Shown: positions 1-5,668 of the stretch, piece after piece
Position numbering within the stretch: the stretch's first letter is position 1
Layout of the letters: each line of letters starts with the position of its first letter
Source of the DNA: Nautiliaceae bacterium
GTDB taxonomy: Bacteria > Campylobacterota > Campylobacteria > Campylobacterales > Nautiliaceae
Assembly (NCBI GenBank): GCA_027008345.1
Contig: JALTBU010000118.1
Coordinates: 1-6,590, forward strand
Length of the DNA: 6,590 bases
Reading direction: 5' to 3'
The notes under the pieces: model-generated
The model's database searches: none
Told to the model about the DNA's origin: nothing
Seen by the model: only the letters and a program-made list of their open reading frames with translations
Made by a program: the position numbers and the translations under genes

Positions 1-65
1 CCATAACTATAATTCTCACTAAATAATTCCCAGATTTTTTGTCCTATTTTCTTTTTTTTGTCCAT
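1..65 (-). CDS. Start of an unidentified leftward gene, cut by the window edge
   Basis: An ATG at 65-63 opens a frame that reads MDKKKKIGQKIWELFSENY and stays open to base 1. An AAGGTC stretch lies a few bases upstream as a possible ribosome binding site, and a TATAAT box on the same strand at 96-101 could supply the promoter. Only about 21 residues are visible, lysine-rich and then amphipathic, so no family can be named. The gene would begin just past the structured element at 163-300. If that element is a transfer origin, a mobilization gene would be a natural neighbour, but this is inference only. The frame could also be chance in AT-rich DNA. Confidence 0.4.
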   Translation of the reverse strand, partial: MDKKKKIGQKIWELFSENYSY

Positions 66-95
66 TTTTGACCTTTTTAAAAAAGTTTCTTTTTA

Positions 96-101
96 ATTAT
101 A
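96..101 (-). promoter_or_regulatory. Candidate -10 box for the leftward gene at the left edge
   Basis: The minus strand reads TATAAT here, a perfect -10 hexamer about 30 bases upstream of the ATG at 65. No convincing -35 hexamer is seen, which is usual in Campylobacterota. The surroundings are extremely AT-rich, so a chance match is possible. Confidence 0.35.
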
Positions 102-162
102 ATATAATAATTTATTAATTATTTAACCTACTTATATTACATAGTTTTATTATTATCACAGG

Positions 163-300
163 TCAGGCATAGCCACTAAACTTGCCAACTTTATCTCCTA
201 AAACTACACTTTGGAAACGGGCTTACGCCCTCTTGCCTATTGGCAAGTCCAAAGCTTGTTTTTCGTCGGTCAGTTGTCTGCGTTTATTGGCTATGCCTGA
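163..300. repeat. GC-rich structured element bounded by an 18-base inverted repeat
   Basis: TCAGGCATAGCCACTAAA at 163-180 matches the reverse complement of 283-300 at 17 of 18 bases; the outer 13 are perfect. Inside lie further stems: CTTTGGA (209-215) with TCCAAAG (248-254), enclosing GGGC-TTAC-GCCC (219-230) and CTTGCC-TATT-GGCAAG (232-247). CTTGCCAA at 181-188 can alternatively pair with TTGGCAAG at 240-247, so two folds compete. GC is 65 of 140 bases in 161-300 (46%), far above the flanks. It sits between the last gene of the rep operon and the leftward gene at the edge. Possible identities are a transfer origin, a single-strand origin or a structured RNA. No relaxase next to it is visible in the window and no promoter fixes a strand. 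The structure is certain, the function is not. Confidence 0.8.
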
Positions 301-344
301 GTGTTGTAGCTCTTGGAGAAACTCTTCCAGGAAAGAAGAAGAGA

Positions 345-452
345 TTATTTTTCATTCTGTGGATGGTGTTGATTTGTAGTCAGAAGTAAATATAAAGTTA
401 TTCCTCCTGCTATTAATCCAATTCCGATAATTATTAATTGTCCTATATTCAT
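345..452 (-). CDS. 35-residue single-helix membrane peptide, third gene of the rep operon
   Basis: The frame begins with MNIGQLIIIGIGLIAGG and ends HHPQNEK. Residues 3-24 form one hydrophobic helix, followed by a short polar tail with two histidines. Its ATG overlaps the TGA of the upstream membrane protein gene as ATGA, and AAGGAGAG lies just upstream, so translation is well supported despite the small size. The second rep locus in this window has a counterpart of almost the same size, overlap and tail (5748-5852), which argues that this is a real gene. I recognise no family. Small membrane peptides can be toxins, holin-like proteins or anchors for larger partners; nothing here decides between these. 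Confidence 0.65.
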   Translation of the reverse strand: MNIGQLIIIGIGLIAGGITLYLLLTTNQHHPQNEK

Positions 453-631
453 TTTGCTCTCCTTTCAGCTATTATACCAAGTATCATTAAAATGATTCCT
501 AAACAAATATCAATTATTTCGTAAGTTTGTATTTTTCCATCACTTACTCCATAAACTCCATTAACAAAAATACCAAGTCCGATATTTTTTGTAAGTTCTC
601 CTGTTATTTGCAAAAGCTCTTGTTTTGTCAT
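449..631 (-). CDS. 60-residue membrane protein translationally coupled to rep
   Basis: The product starts MTKQELLQITGELTKN. It has a weakly hydrophobic first segment (about residues 16-29) and a clear membrane helix at about 38-55, ending in the basic tail ERRAK. Its ATG overlaps the rep TGA as ATGA, and the last rep codons supply a GAGGGG ribosome binding site, so it should be translated only when rep is. A counterpart follows the second rep copy (5849-6043). The two share MTK, a G-x-G...NG-(Y/F)-G pattern and a glutamate before the second helix, but little else. No known family is recognised. A role in membrane attachment or copy control of the Rep complex is possible, as is an unrelated toxin or immunity role; this is inference. 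Confidence 0.75.
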   Translation of the reverse strand: MTKQELLQITGELTKNIGLGIFVNGVYGVSDGKIQTYEIIDICLGIILMILGIIAERRAK

Positions 632-1704
632 ATTATCCCCTCTTCTTTAAGTCTAATTATATCTTCATTTAATTCGTTAAATAACTCTCTATTTTTTTGA
701 GAAATATCTCTCAAACAGACACCATCAGTCACAAGCTCTTGATATAAGACACTATTTTGAGCGATTTTTAACCACAAATCATAAAGTCGCGCACTTTCGA
801 GCGCGTTAAAGTCTTTTATTTCTTTCTCATTCCAGCCATAGATTAATCCCTCACTATCAAGCCCCAACCAATAATTTTGATTATTAATAGTTTTATAACC
901 GAAGAATTTTTGATTTCCCGAATATTTTTTGCGCAAAAGCACGACAAACGCTTTACGATTTGAGAAATATTTATCTTGTATTCTGTTTTCAGTTTGTATG
1001 TTTTTTTTATTTTCTTTTATAAAAAATTTCAAATGAGTTACTTTGCGTCCTGTTTTAATTTCTTGGTAATCAAAAATTATGTCTGTGTGTTCTTTAAATT
1101 GTTGTTGCGCTTTTTCTAAAATCAATTTTTTTATATGACTTGAATATTGATAACTTTTGGGTATCTCTAAAATCTCTCTTAATTTATTTACTTCTATTAT
1201 TTTTTCAGCCTTATTTCCATATCTCCTATTAAGTTCCAACAAATCTTTTAAAATTTCATAAAGTCTTATGACATAAACACCTCTAAGGTTTAAAATATTC
1301 TCTAATTTATATTTTAAAAATTTCTCTTGTAAATCTAAAATAAAAGGTTTTAATCTTTTTGAAATAGTAAAACTAATAACTCCATTTTCATATAAAGCAT
1401 CACTTATCCAATTGAATGCCACCCATTTTTTATTTTCTTTATCTTCAATTCTAATAGAATTTTCAAGCAATTCATCAACTGCATTTTTTAAAAGATTATA
1501 CATTTCTCCATAATTTTTATTAAAAAGCTTTGCAATATCTGCAACTCTTATTTGATAATCTTTTCCAACTTCATCACTTCTTTTTACATTACTATAAATA
1601 ATCGACACCAATTTAATAGCTAATTCTCCTAATTGATACCTAGCTTTAAGCAAAGCTTCGCTTTTTTTAACCTCCATTTTTCCACTTGGAACGATTAAAG
1701 ACAT
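628..1704 (-). CDS. Rep_3 family plasmid replication initiator
   Basis: This 358-residue protein has the layout of iteron-binding theta initiators such as RepE of F and pPS10 RepA. The first winged-helix domain covers about residues 10-130, with the family-typical opening KSEALLKARYQLGELAIKLV. The second covers about 135-230, with RGVYVIRLYEILKDL and the basic stretch SSHIKKLILEKAQQQFKEH. Rep proteins of this family bind iterons and open the origin; four iterons lie upstream at 1774-1866. At 358 residues it is about 100 longer than RepE, the extra part being a C-terminal extension (about 240-358) that also varies between the two rep copies here. The ATG at 1704 has a weak AAAGG site and a strong promoter upstream. 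It is first in a coupled operon with two small membrane proteins. Confidence 0.94.
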   Translation of the reverse strand: MSLIVPSGKMEVKKSEALLKARYQLGELAIKLVSIIYSNVKRSDEVGKDYQIRVADIAKLFNKNYGEMYNLLKNAVDELLENSIRIEDKENKKWVAFNWISDALYENGVISFTISKRLKPFILDLQEKFLKYKLENILNLRGVYVIRLYEILKDLLELNRRYGNKAEKIIEVNKLREILEIPKSYQYSSHIKKLILEKAQQQFKEHTDIIFDYQEIKTGRKVTHLKFFIKENKKNIQTENRIQDKYFSNRKAFVVLLRKKYSGNQKFFGYKTINNQNYWLGLDSEGLIYGWNEKEIKDFNALESARLYDLWLKIAQNSVLYQELVTDGVCLRDISQKNRELFNELNEDIIRLKEEGII

Positions 1705-1726
1705 TTAAAAAACCTTTTTTTATATA

Positions 1727-1755
1727 ATTATATCATAAACAATACATATTAACAA
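1727..1755 (-). promoter_or_regulatory. Probable rep promoter
   Basis: On the minus strand TTGTTA (1750-1755) is followed after 17 bases by TATAAT (1727-1732), preceded by TGA as an extended -10. The spacing is ideal for the housekeeping sigma factor and the start would fall about 15 bases upstream of the rep ATG. It lies between the iterons and rep, so Rep bound to the iterons could repress it, as in other Rep_3 plasmids. Confidence 0.6.
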
Positions 1756-1773
1756 TCATTTTTAATATATATT

Positions 1774-1866
1774 GTTTTTTCACTCTGTTTTTTTGTTTTT
1801 TTTCACTCTGTTTTTTTGTTTTTTCACTCTGTTTTTTTGTTTTTTCACTCTGTTTTTTTGTTTTTT
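1774..1866. repeat. Four iterons of the plasmid replication origin
   Basis: CACTCTGTTTTTTTG begins at 1781, 1804, 1825 and 1846, each copy preceded by a run of T, giving a unit of 21 bases (23 between the first two because of two extra T). On the rep coding strand the core reads CAGAGTG flanked by A runs. Tandem repeats of about 21 bases upstream of a Rep_3 gene, one to two helical turns apart, are the normal Rep binding sites of theta origins. Rep_3 proteins bind such sites as monomers to start replication. The AT-rich DNA on either side (1705-1770 and 1900-2000) could serve as the melting region. No clear DnaA box was found. Confidence 0.9.
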
Positions 1867-1879
1867 AAACTCACAAAAC

Positions 1880-1898
1880 CCCGAGATTTCGGGCTTTT
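1880..1898. terminator. Small GC hairpin, possible bidirectional terminator
   Basis: CCCGA (1880-1884) pairs with TCGGG (1889-1893) across the loop GATT. CTTTT follows on the plus strand and GTTTT on the minus strand. The stem is short but stands out in AT-rich DNA. It lies between the iterons and the toxin-antitoxin operon and would insulate the origin from either direction. It could instead be an origin-associated structure. Between here and 2000 the only other structure seen is CTACT-AG-AGTAG at 1941-1952. Confidence 0.45.
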
Positions 1899-1999
1899 CA
1901 ACTCCCTACACTATACATTATACAAGTATTATATAAGACACTACTAGAGTAGAGATTTTAAAATTTTTCCTTAAAATCAAAACTAAGTAATCCAAATAA

Positions 2000-2021
2000 A
2001 ACACAAAATATGTGTTATAAT
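2000..2021 (+). promoter_or_regulatory. Promoter and operator palindrome of the toxin-antitoxin operon
   Basis: AACACA (2000-2005) and TGTGTT (2011-2016) form a 6-bp inverted repeat with a 5-base spacer, and the -10 box TATAAT (2016-2021) overlaps its right arm. A palindrome over the promoter fits autorepression by a ribbon-helix-helix antitoxin, the usual control of RelBE operons. The antitoxin start codon lies 34 bases downstream. Confidence 0.55.
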
Positions 2022-2054
2022 TTATTTTATAAGTTTTTTAACAAGGAGTATTAA

Positions 2055-2321
2055 ATGACTAAAGTTAGAACTAATGTTTATCTAGATAAACATTTAAAAG
2101 ACCAAGCAAAAGATTTTTTCAAACAATATGGTCTTAGTTTAAGTGATGGTCTTAATCTTCTTTTAAAAAAAACTCTTAATAAAAGAAAATTAGATTTAGA
2201 TACAGAAATAGAACCTATTTTACCAGAAGAACCTGACTATAAAATAGCTAAAAATGCTTATGAAAATTACAAAAAACATCCTGAAGATTATGTTTCTTTT
2301 GAAGAAATAAATTGGGATTAA
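2055..2321 (+). CDS. relB: RelB/DinJ family antitoxin
   Basis: This 88-residue protein should neutralise the toxin encoded directly downstream and, with it, repress the operon. Residues 3-42 have the pattern of the RelB/DinJ ribbon-helix-helix domain: a short strand (VRTNVYLDKHLK) and then two helices, with LSLSDGLNLLLKKTL in the place where DinJ-type proteins carry the second helix. The acidic C-terminal half (residues 47-88) is typical of the part that wraps the toxin. AAGGAG ends seven bases before the ATG. The stop codon is three bases from the toxin start, so the two are translated together. The family call is secure; choosing DinJ over RelB by sequence alone is less so. Confidence 0.9.
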   Translation: MTKVRTNVYLDKHLKDQAKDFFKQYGLSLSDGLNLLLKKTLNKRKLDLDTEIEPILPEEPDYKIAKNAYENYKKHPEDYVSFEEINWD

Positions 2322-2324
2322 TAG

Positions 2325-2591
2325 ATGTCTTATAGAATAGTTTTTAAGAAGCAAGTTAAAAAGTTTATTGAAAAGCAGGATAAAAGCTTAAAGAGTAGAT
2401 TTAAAAAAGCTTTTTTAAATCTTATGGAAAATCCATATCCAAGTAATAGGATTCTAAATATTAAAAAACTTCAAGGAAGTGAAGAATATCGTTTAAGAGT
2501 AGGAAAATATAGATTTATTTATCAAGTTAAAGAAAATGTTTTAGTTATAGTAATGGAAAAAGCTGATAGTAGAGGGGATATTTATAAATAA
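2325..2591 (+). CDS. relE: RelE/ParE superfamily toxin, probable mRNA interferase
   Basis: The 88-residue product has the size and fold pattern of RelE toxins: N-terminal strand and two helices (YRIVFKKQVKKFIEK onward), then the barrel motif LRVGKYRFIYQV (57-68), and an end with DSRGDIYK. RelE cleaves mRNA in the ribosomal A site through basic and aromatic residues. Here the candidates are K47/K48, R58, R63, R83 and the penultimate Y87, matching the K-K-R-R-Y layout of E. coli RelE, which favours a ribonuclease over a ParE-type gyrase poison. It starts three bases after the antitoxin stop with only a weak upstream site, so it probably depends on antitoxin translation. On a plasmid the pair would act in maintenance by post-segregational killing. 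Confidence 0.9.
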   Translation: MSYRIVFKKQVKKFIEKQDKSLKSRFKKAFLNLMENPYPSNRILNIKKLQGSEEYRLRVGKYRFIYQVKENVLVIVMEKADSRGDIYK

Positions 2592-2594
2592 TTT

Positions 2595-2900
2595 TTATTT
2601 TAAATATTTTTTTGCAGTGTTGTAACTTATTTGAGCCGTTTTAGCTACTTTATAAGGCGTTATTTCTTCTCCTTGTAAGCGTAAAAGATTAACTGCATTG
2701 ATGACTTTTTCTTTTGCTTTATCTGCTTTTATTTTAGAGGCTCTTTTAGCACTTTCAACTTTTTTTGGGGAAGGCGGTATCTTTTTACCATACTTTTGTA
2801 AAATTTCTAACGCCCATTTCAAATCGTTTGGCATATCCTCTTTGTTTTTAATTGCTTTTTTTTCTATCGAGATTTTGTATCCAAGAATTTCAAATTCCAT
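2595..2900 (-). CDS. Small helix-turn-helix protein, probable DNA-binding regulator
   Basis: The 101-residue protein has a C-terminal helix-turn-helix at about 78-100 (EEITPYKVAKTAQISYNTAK), with a turn before the recognition helix as in many repressors and transposon-type accessory proteins. The middle (about 46-75) is a highly basic helix, and the N-terminus (1-35) is mixed and unrecognised. AAGGAG sits properly before the ATG. The gene converges on relE, with the two stop codons three bases apart. Its upstream side faces the dense repeat array at 2922-3164, whose first repeat overlaps its likely promoter, so autoregulation through that array is a reasonable inference. It could alternatively be a partition or mobilization accessory protein using the same array. 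Confidence 0.75.
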   Translation of the reverse strand: MEFEILGYKISIEKKAIKNKEDMPNDLKWALEILQKYGKKIPPSPKKVESAKRASKIKADKAKEKVINAVNLLRLQGEEITPYKVAKTAQISYNTAKKYLK

Positions 2901-2920
2901 TTTAACTCCTTTGAGAAATA

Positions 2921-2926
2921 ATTATC
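2921..2926 (-). promoter_or_regulatory. Candidate -10 box of the helix-turn-helix gene
   Basis: The minus strand reads GATAAT, preceded by TTTT, about 20 bases from the start codon. The region where a -35 box would lie is occupied by the first long repeat (2931-2953), consistent with repression by whatever binds it. No good -35 is visible. Confidence 0.4.
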
Positions 2927-3164
2927 AAAATCAAACCGATATAACGATTTTAAATATATTATCAAACTGATATAACATTTTATCATATTTCAAATCGGCT
3001 TGTCAATATAATATAAATTATTTCAAACTGAAACAATTTGAAATAATAAAATGAGATGATTTGAAATAAAATTACTTGAATTTGAAAAAATTATTTTATA
3101 GAAACTATATTATGTTAAGTAGTTTAATCTAATATATTATTTCAAATTGGTATAACGATTTAAT
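2922..3164. repeat. Array of TTTCAAA-type repeats, probable operator or centromere
   Basis: Three long direct repeats fit TCAAAYYGRTATAAC: at 2931, 2962 and 3142, each running on into a similar AT-rich tail. Shorter copies of the same core lie between them: TTTCAAATCGGC at 2988, TTTCAAACTGAAA at 3021, and inverted cores TTTGAAAT at 3037 and 3061 and TTTGAAAA at 3081. Positions 3017-3027 and 3037-3047 form a perfect 11-base inverted repeat with a 9-base spacer. This number and mixed orientation suggest cooperative binding by one protein, most simply the helix-turn-helix product next door. A partition centromere or transfer-origin accessory sites are alternatives. Confidence 0.75.
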
Positions 3165-3187
3165 AAATTTATACTCCAAAATTTTTG

Positions 3188-3246
3188 CTTAAAGTTTACT
3201 TAAAAAACACTTAAAATTGGCTTAAGGGTGCTTAAAGTTAGCTTAA
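3188..3246. repeat. Six CTTAA boxes at helical-turn spacing
   Basis: CTTAA begins at 3188, 3199, 3210, 3221, 3231 and 3242, with steps of 11, 11, 11, 10 and 11 bases. All boxes therefore face the same side of the DNA helix. A further TTAAG on the same strand (3267) is part of an 11-base inverted match: AAAACACTTAA at 3204-3214 is the reverse complement of 3267-3277. Phased short repeats of this kind bind a multimeric protein or bend DNA. Their place just upstream of the GC hairpin and the relaxase-like gene fits a transfer origin. Confidence 0.8.
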
Positions 3247-3296
3247 ATGAAGTAAGAGAGAGAATGTTAAGTGTTTTAGGGGGAAAATGAGCTATA

Positions 3297-3320
3297 GCCC
3301 ACCGCCAAAAAGCGGTGGGC
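3297..3320. other. Perfect 9-bp GC-rich hairpin, candidate oriT stem
   Basis: GCCCACCGC (3297-3305) pairs perfectly with GCGGTGGGC (3312-3320) around CAAAAA. The palindrome GCTATAGC abuts on the left (3291-3298). Neither strand has a T run after the stem, so it is not an ordinary rho-independent terminator. It lies 117 bases before a gene with a relaxase-like motif and next to the phased CTTAA boxes; inverted repeats close to the nick site are typical of MOBQ-type transfer origins. No known nick sequence was recognised. The remaining bases to 3437 are very A-rich. Confidence 0.7.
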
Positions 3321-3437
3321 GGGAAAAGAAAAGAAAAATAATAAAAAAACTAAAAAAATTAAAAAATATATTATGTATATAAGTAAGAAATAAGCGCTAA
3401 AACTTACAAAACGACAAAACAGTATGAAAGGTAAAAA

Positions 3438-5111
3438 ATGAAATTTAACATTAAAGCACATCTAAAAAATCATTCTGATTTTTTTAAGAGCAATAGAGAA
3501 ATTTATATGTCTAGAGATTTTAGAAATAATTTTTATGAAGAATTTGAAGATGAATTAAATATTTTTAATTATTCTTCTACAGACAAAAATGAAGATGAAG
3601 AAATAAAAAATAATAATTATCTACATTTCAAACTTAGTTTTTCGATTGAAGATTTTAAGGATAAAGAAGAAGCACAAAGAAAGTTGTTTATTTTGCTAAA
3701 AGAGTTGCAAAAATATACTTTAGTAGTAGAAGAAAAAAACGGCTGGAGAAAACGAAAAGACGGCTCAAAGGTGCAAAAAATAAGAAAAAGAAAAATTGAT
3801 ATCGGAGAAGAAATTAAAATGTCTGCCGTGCATACTAGCGGATTTGATAATTTGTGGCTAGTTAATCCGCATATACACTTTTTATTTAGCAAAAAAGCTC
3901 GCCTGGGTAAAAACTTTAGCTATTTAAAACAAGCAATTACAGATATTATAAAAGAGAAAAAATTAAATATAACTCCTTCTTTTTCTCTAAAAGATAAAGA
4001 AAATAATATAACAAAAGGCTTTAAAAAAGTGCTTAATGCTCGCTCCTGGGCTGTAAGAAAAAATAATAATATTAATATTAAGACATTAAAAAAATTTGAA
4101 AACGATGTAATTAAATATCTATTAGCTACAAATAATTTAGAATTTGTAATTAAGCAGTATATTTTGCTTAGAACTAAGTTTTCTAATGTTTTTTATCCAA
4201 GAGAGCTTGAAGAAGCTATTTTTTCTAAGTTTCTTAATTATACAGAAGATTTAAAAAATAAAAGAGAAACTAAATTAACTAAATTTGTTAAAAAAGACGC
4301 TAAATATTTTTATCCAGGTGGCAACAGCTTAGTTTTAAAATATTTTGAGTTAAATGAAGATAATCTAAATGCAAAACTTTTTGATTTTGATAAATATTAT
4401 TCCCCTTTAATTCCTGGTTTTAGACCAAAAAGCGAGAGCATCTTAAAAACTTCAGTTAGATTTATTTTAGAGAATGAAGGAATAAATGAAGGCGATATAG
4501 ATGAAATCATAAGAATAATAAACAGCGATTTAAACGAGAAAGAGAGAATAGAAAAAATAAAAAATATATTAAGATTTAAAGTAATCAATCAAGGAAGCGA
4601 AGAATATTTTGCATATTTAATAAACCAAAAGGCTATATTCTACAATGATATTATAAATAAAGAGTTTAACAAAGGAAGATTTGATAGCAATATTAAGACA
4701 TTAGAAGAAAAAATAAATAATGACAATCTTTTAAAAGAGGCTTTTGGAGCTTTAGAACCTTTATTTAAAAATAAAGAGGGTTATAAAGAGTTTTTATACT
4801 TTTTAAGCAAAAAGATAAGGGAAGATGAATATTTTTCAAAATCAGGTCTAGAAGATATGTTTTATGATGAATTAGGCTATTTGCTTAAAGATAAAGACCT
4901 GTATGAAGTTGAAGAAGTTATTAAAAACATTGACAGAACCATTGGTATAGATAGAGTTGTTAAAAGATTAAATACAAGACTTGATAATATGGAAGAATAT
5001 AAACCGTTAAGTGATAAAGAAATTGAAGAAATCAAAGAAAGAAGGGAAATAGCCCAAGCAAGAAGAAGAAATCAAAATAATCAGTCAAATTCTAGAGGAT
5101 TTGGAATGTGA
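3438..5111 (+). CDS. Divergent MobA/MobL-like HUH relaxase
   Basis: The 557-residue protein carries MSAVHTSGFDNLWLVNPHIHFLFS (128-151, with H132, N143-P144, H145 and H147), which matches the metal-binding third motif of MobA/MobL relaxases: a first histidine followed by NPHxHxxF and then a basic segment. The preceding YLHFKLSFSIEDFKDKEEAQ (61-80) resembles the family strand-helix before that motif, and Y23 in EIYMSRD is a possible nicking tyrosine. An insert of lysine/arginine-rich residues lies at 103-119. The rest (about 200-557) is helical, charged and unrecognised, ending in a basic Gln/Asn-rich tail. AAAGG precedes the ATG. Such relaxases nick oriT and pilot the strand into a recipient. 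The likely oriT is just upstream. An HUH replication protein is the main alternative. Divergence from standard members lowers certainty. Confidence 0.65.
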   Translation: MKFNIKAHLKNHSDFFKSNREIYMSRDFRNNFYEEFEDELNIFNYSSTDKNEDEEIKNNNYLHFKLSFSIEDFKDKEEAQRKLFILLKELQKYTLVVEEKNGWRKRKDGSKVQKIRKRKIDIGEEIKMSAVHTSGFDNLWLVNPHIHFLFSKKARLGKNFSYLKQAITDIIKEKKLNITPSFSLKDKENNITKGFKKVLNARSWAVRKNNNINIKTLKKFENDVIKYLLATNNLEFVIKQYILLRTKFSNVFYPRELEEAIFSKFLNYTEDLKNKRETKLTKFVKKDAKYFYPGGNSLVLKYFELNEDNLNAKLFDFDKYYSPLIPGFRPKSESILKTSVRFILENEGINEGDIDEIIRIINSDLNEKERIEKIKNILRFKVINQGSEEYFAYLINQKAIFYNDIINKEFNKGRFDSNIKTLEEKINNDNLLKEAFGALEPLFKNKEGYKEFLYFLSKKIREDEYFSKSGLEDMFYDELGYLLKDKDLYEVEEVIKNIDRTIGIDRVVKRLNTRLDNMEEYKPLSDKEIEEIKERREIAQARRRNQNNQSNSRGFGM

Positions 5112-5121
5112 TTTTCCTCTA
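5093..5121. terminator. Weak inverted repeat between convergent genes
   Basis: TAGAGGA (5093-5099) and TCCTCTA (5115-5121) can pair across the 3' ends of the relaxase-like gene and the convergent 164-residue gene, whose stop codons are only seven bases apart. There is no T tail, so termination here is a guess. Confidence 0.25.
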
Positions 5122-5613
5122 ATGTCTTTGGACTGCATAACATCTTGCAGATTTAAGAAGCAAATATAAAAAAAAGCCATCATATATAATCCCACGATAA
5201 AGTTCAACATCAAAATTTCTATCCCCTATCATCTCTATAAGCAATTTATATGAATCAACATAAAGAATTGGAAATATATATGTTTCTTCACGGGATTTAT
5301 ATTTTTCTTTATAATCTTTCCACTCTCTAGAAAGCGGTGAATATTTTCTATAATATTTAGCAATAAATTTAGCCATTTCCTCAAAATAACATCTATGTTT
5401 AAGAGAATCAAGGAAATGACCTATTTTTTCTTCAGGCATTTTTTTATCAGGATATGATTCATCAGCTATTCTTAATAATTCCTCGTATAAAAGCTCTGGT
5501 AATTCTATTTTGATGCCACCTTTGCCAGATGGGATTTTAGTATAAATTTCTGGTAATTGTTCCATTTTTTCTCTGAAAAATTGTTTCACTTCTTCTCTTG
5601 TTAAAAATTCCAT
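5119..5613 (-). CDS. Unrecognised 164-residue protein
   Basis: I do not recognise this protein. It begins MEFLTREEVKQFFREKMEQ, is rich in charged and aromatic residues, and has a tyrosine/lysine-dense middle (about 87-112, including KYYRKYSPLSREWKDYKEKY). The last 25 residues are hydrophobic (GIIYDGFFLYLLL) and end in a short polar tail with a cysteine. No signal peptide is seen, and the C-terminal stretch is too short and interrupted to be called a membrane helix with confidence. AAGGAG is well placed before the ATG, and the frame uses ordinary codons throughout, so the gene is probably real. It is transcribed alone, converging on the relaxase-like gene, with its own upstream AT-rich region. 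Confidence 0.75.
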   Translation of the reverse strand: MEFLTREEVKQFFREKMEQLPEIYTKIPSGKGGIKIELPELLYEELLRIADESYPDKKMPEEKIGHFLDSLKHRCYFEEMAKFIAKYYRKYSPLSREWKDYKEKYKSREETYIFPILYVDSYKLLIEMIGDRNFDVELYRGIIYDGFFLYLLLKSARCYAVQRH

Positions 5614-5638
5614 TTTTTACTCCTTATTAAAGGTTGAC

Positions 5639-5668
5639 TTGATTTTTATCAATTTTTTATGTTATAAT
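5639..5668 (+). promoter_or_regulatory. Candidate rightward promoter antisense to the second rep operon
   Basis: TTGATT (5639-5644) and TATAAT (5663-5668) are 18 bases apart. The region also holds the small palindrome TTGAT-TTTT-ATCAA (5639-5652). On the opposite strand TATAAC at 5661-5666 could serve as the -10 box of the 164-residue gene. A plus-strand transcript would run antisense to the membrane-peptide and rep genes to the right, as no plus-strand gene is visible. Confidence 0.35.

Noticed and set aside
163..300. Integron attC site or MITE
   Set aside because: The ends lack the GTTRRRY/RYYYAAC core sites of attC, and no target-site duplication flanks the inverted repeat.
182..379. 65-codon plus-strand frame across the structured element
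   Set aside because: It runs through the inverted repeats and overlaps the coupled membrane-peptide gene on the other strand. It has no ribosome binding site, and its Cys/Ser/Arg-rich composition is unlike the other genes here. The palindromic DNA explains it better.
1774..1866. CRISPR array
   Set aside because: The units are near-identical 21-23 base tandem repeats without variable spacers, so they are iterons.
2698..2970. 90-codon plus-strand frame opposite the HTH gene
   Set aside because: It is a hydrophobic shadow of the lysine-rich HTH gene, lacks a ribosome binding site and runs into the repeat array.
3297..3320. Rho-independent terminator
   Set aside because: There is no T run after the stem on either strand, and no gene ends close enough upstream on either strand to need it.
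3276..3461. 61-codon minus-strand frame over the hairpin upstream of the relaxase-like gene
   Set aside because: Its Phe/Leu/Ile-rich product simply reads the A-rich leader on the other strand, and it includes the hairpin. There is no sign of selection for coding.
3617..4588. Minus-strand frames inside the relaxase-like gene (3617-3892, 4397-4588)
   Set aside because: They are shadows of a long, well-supported plus-strand gene.
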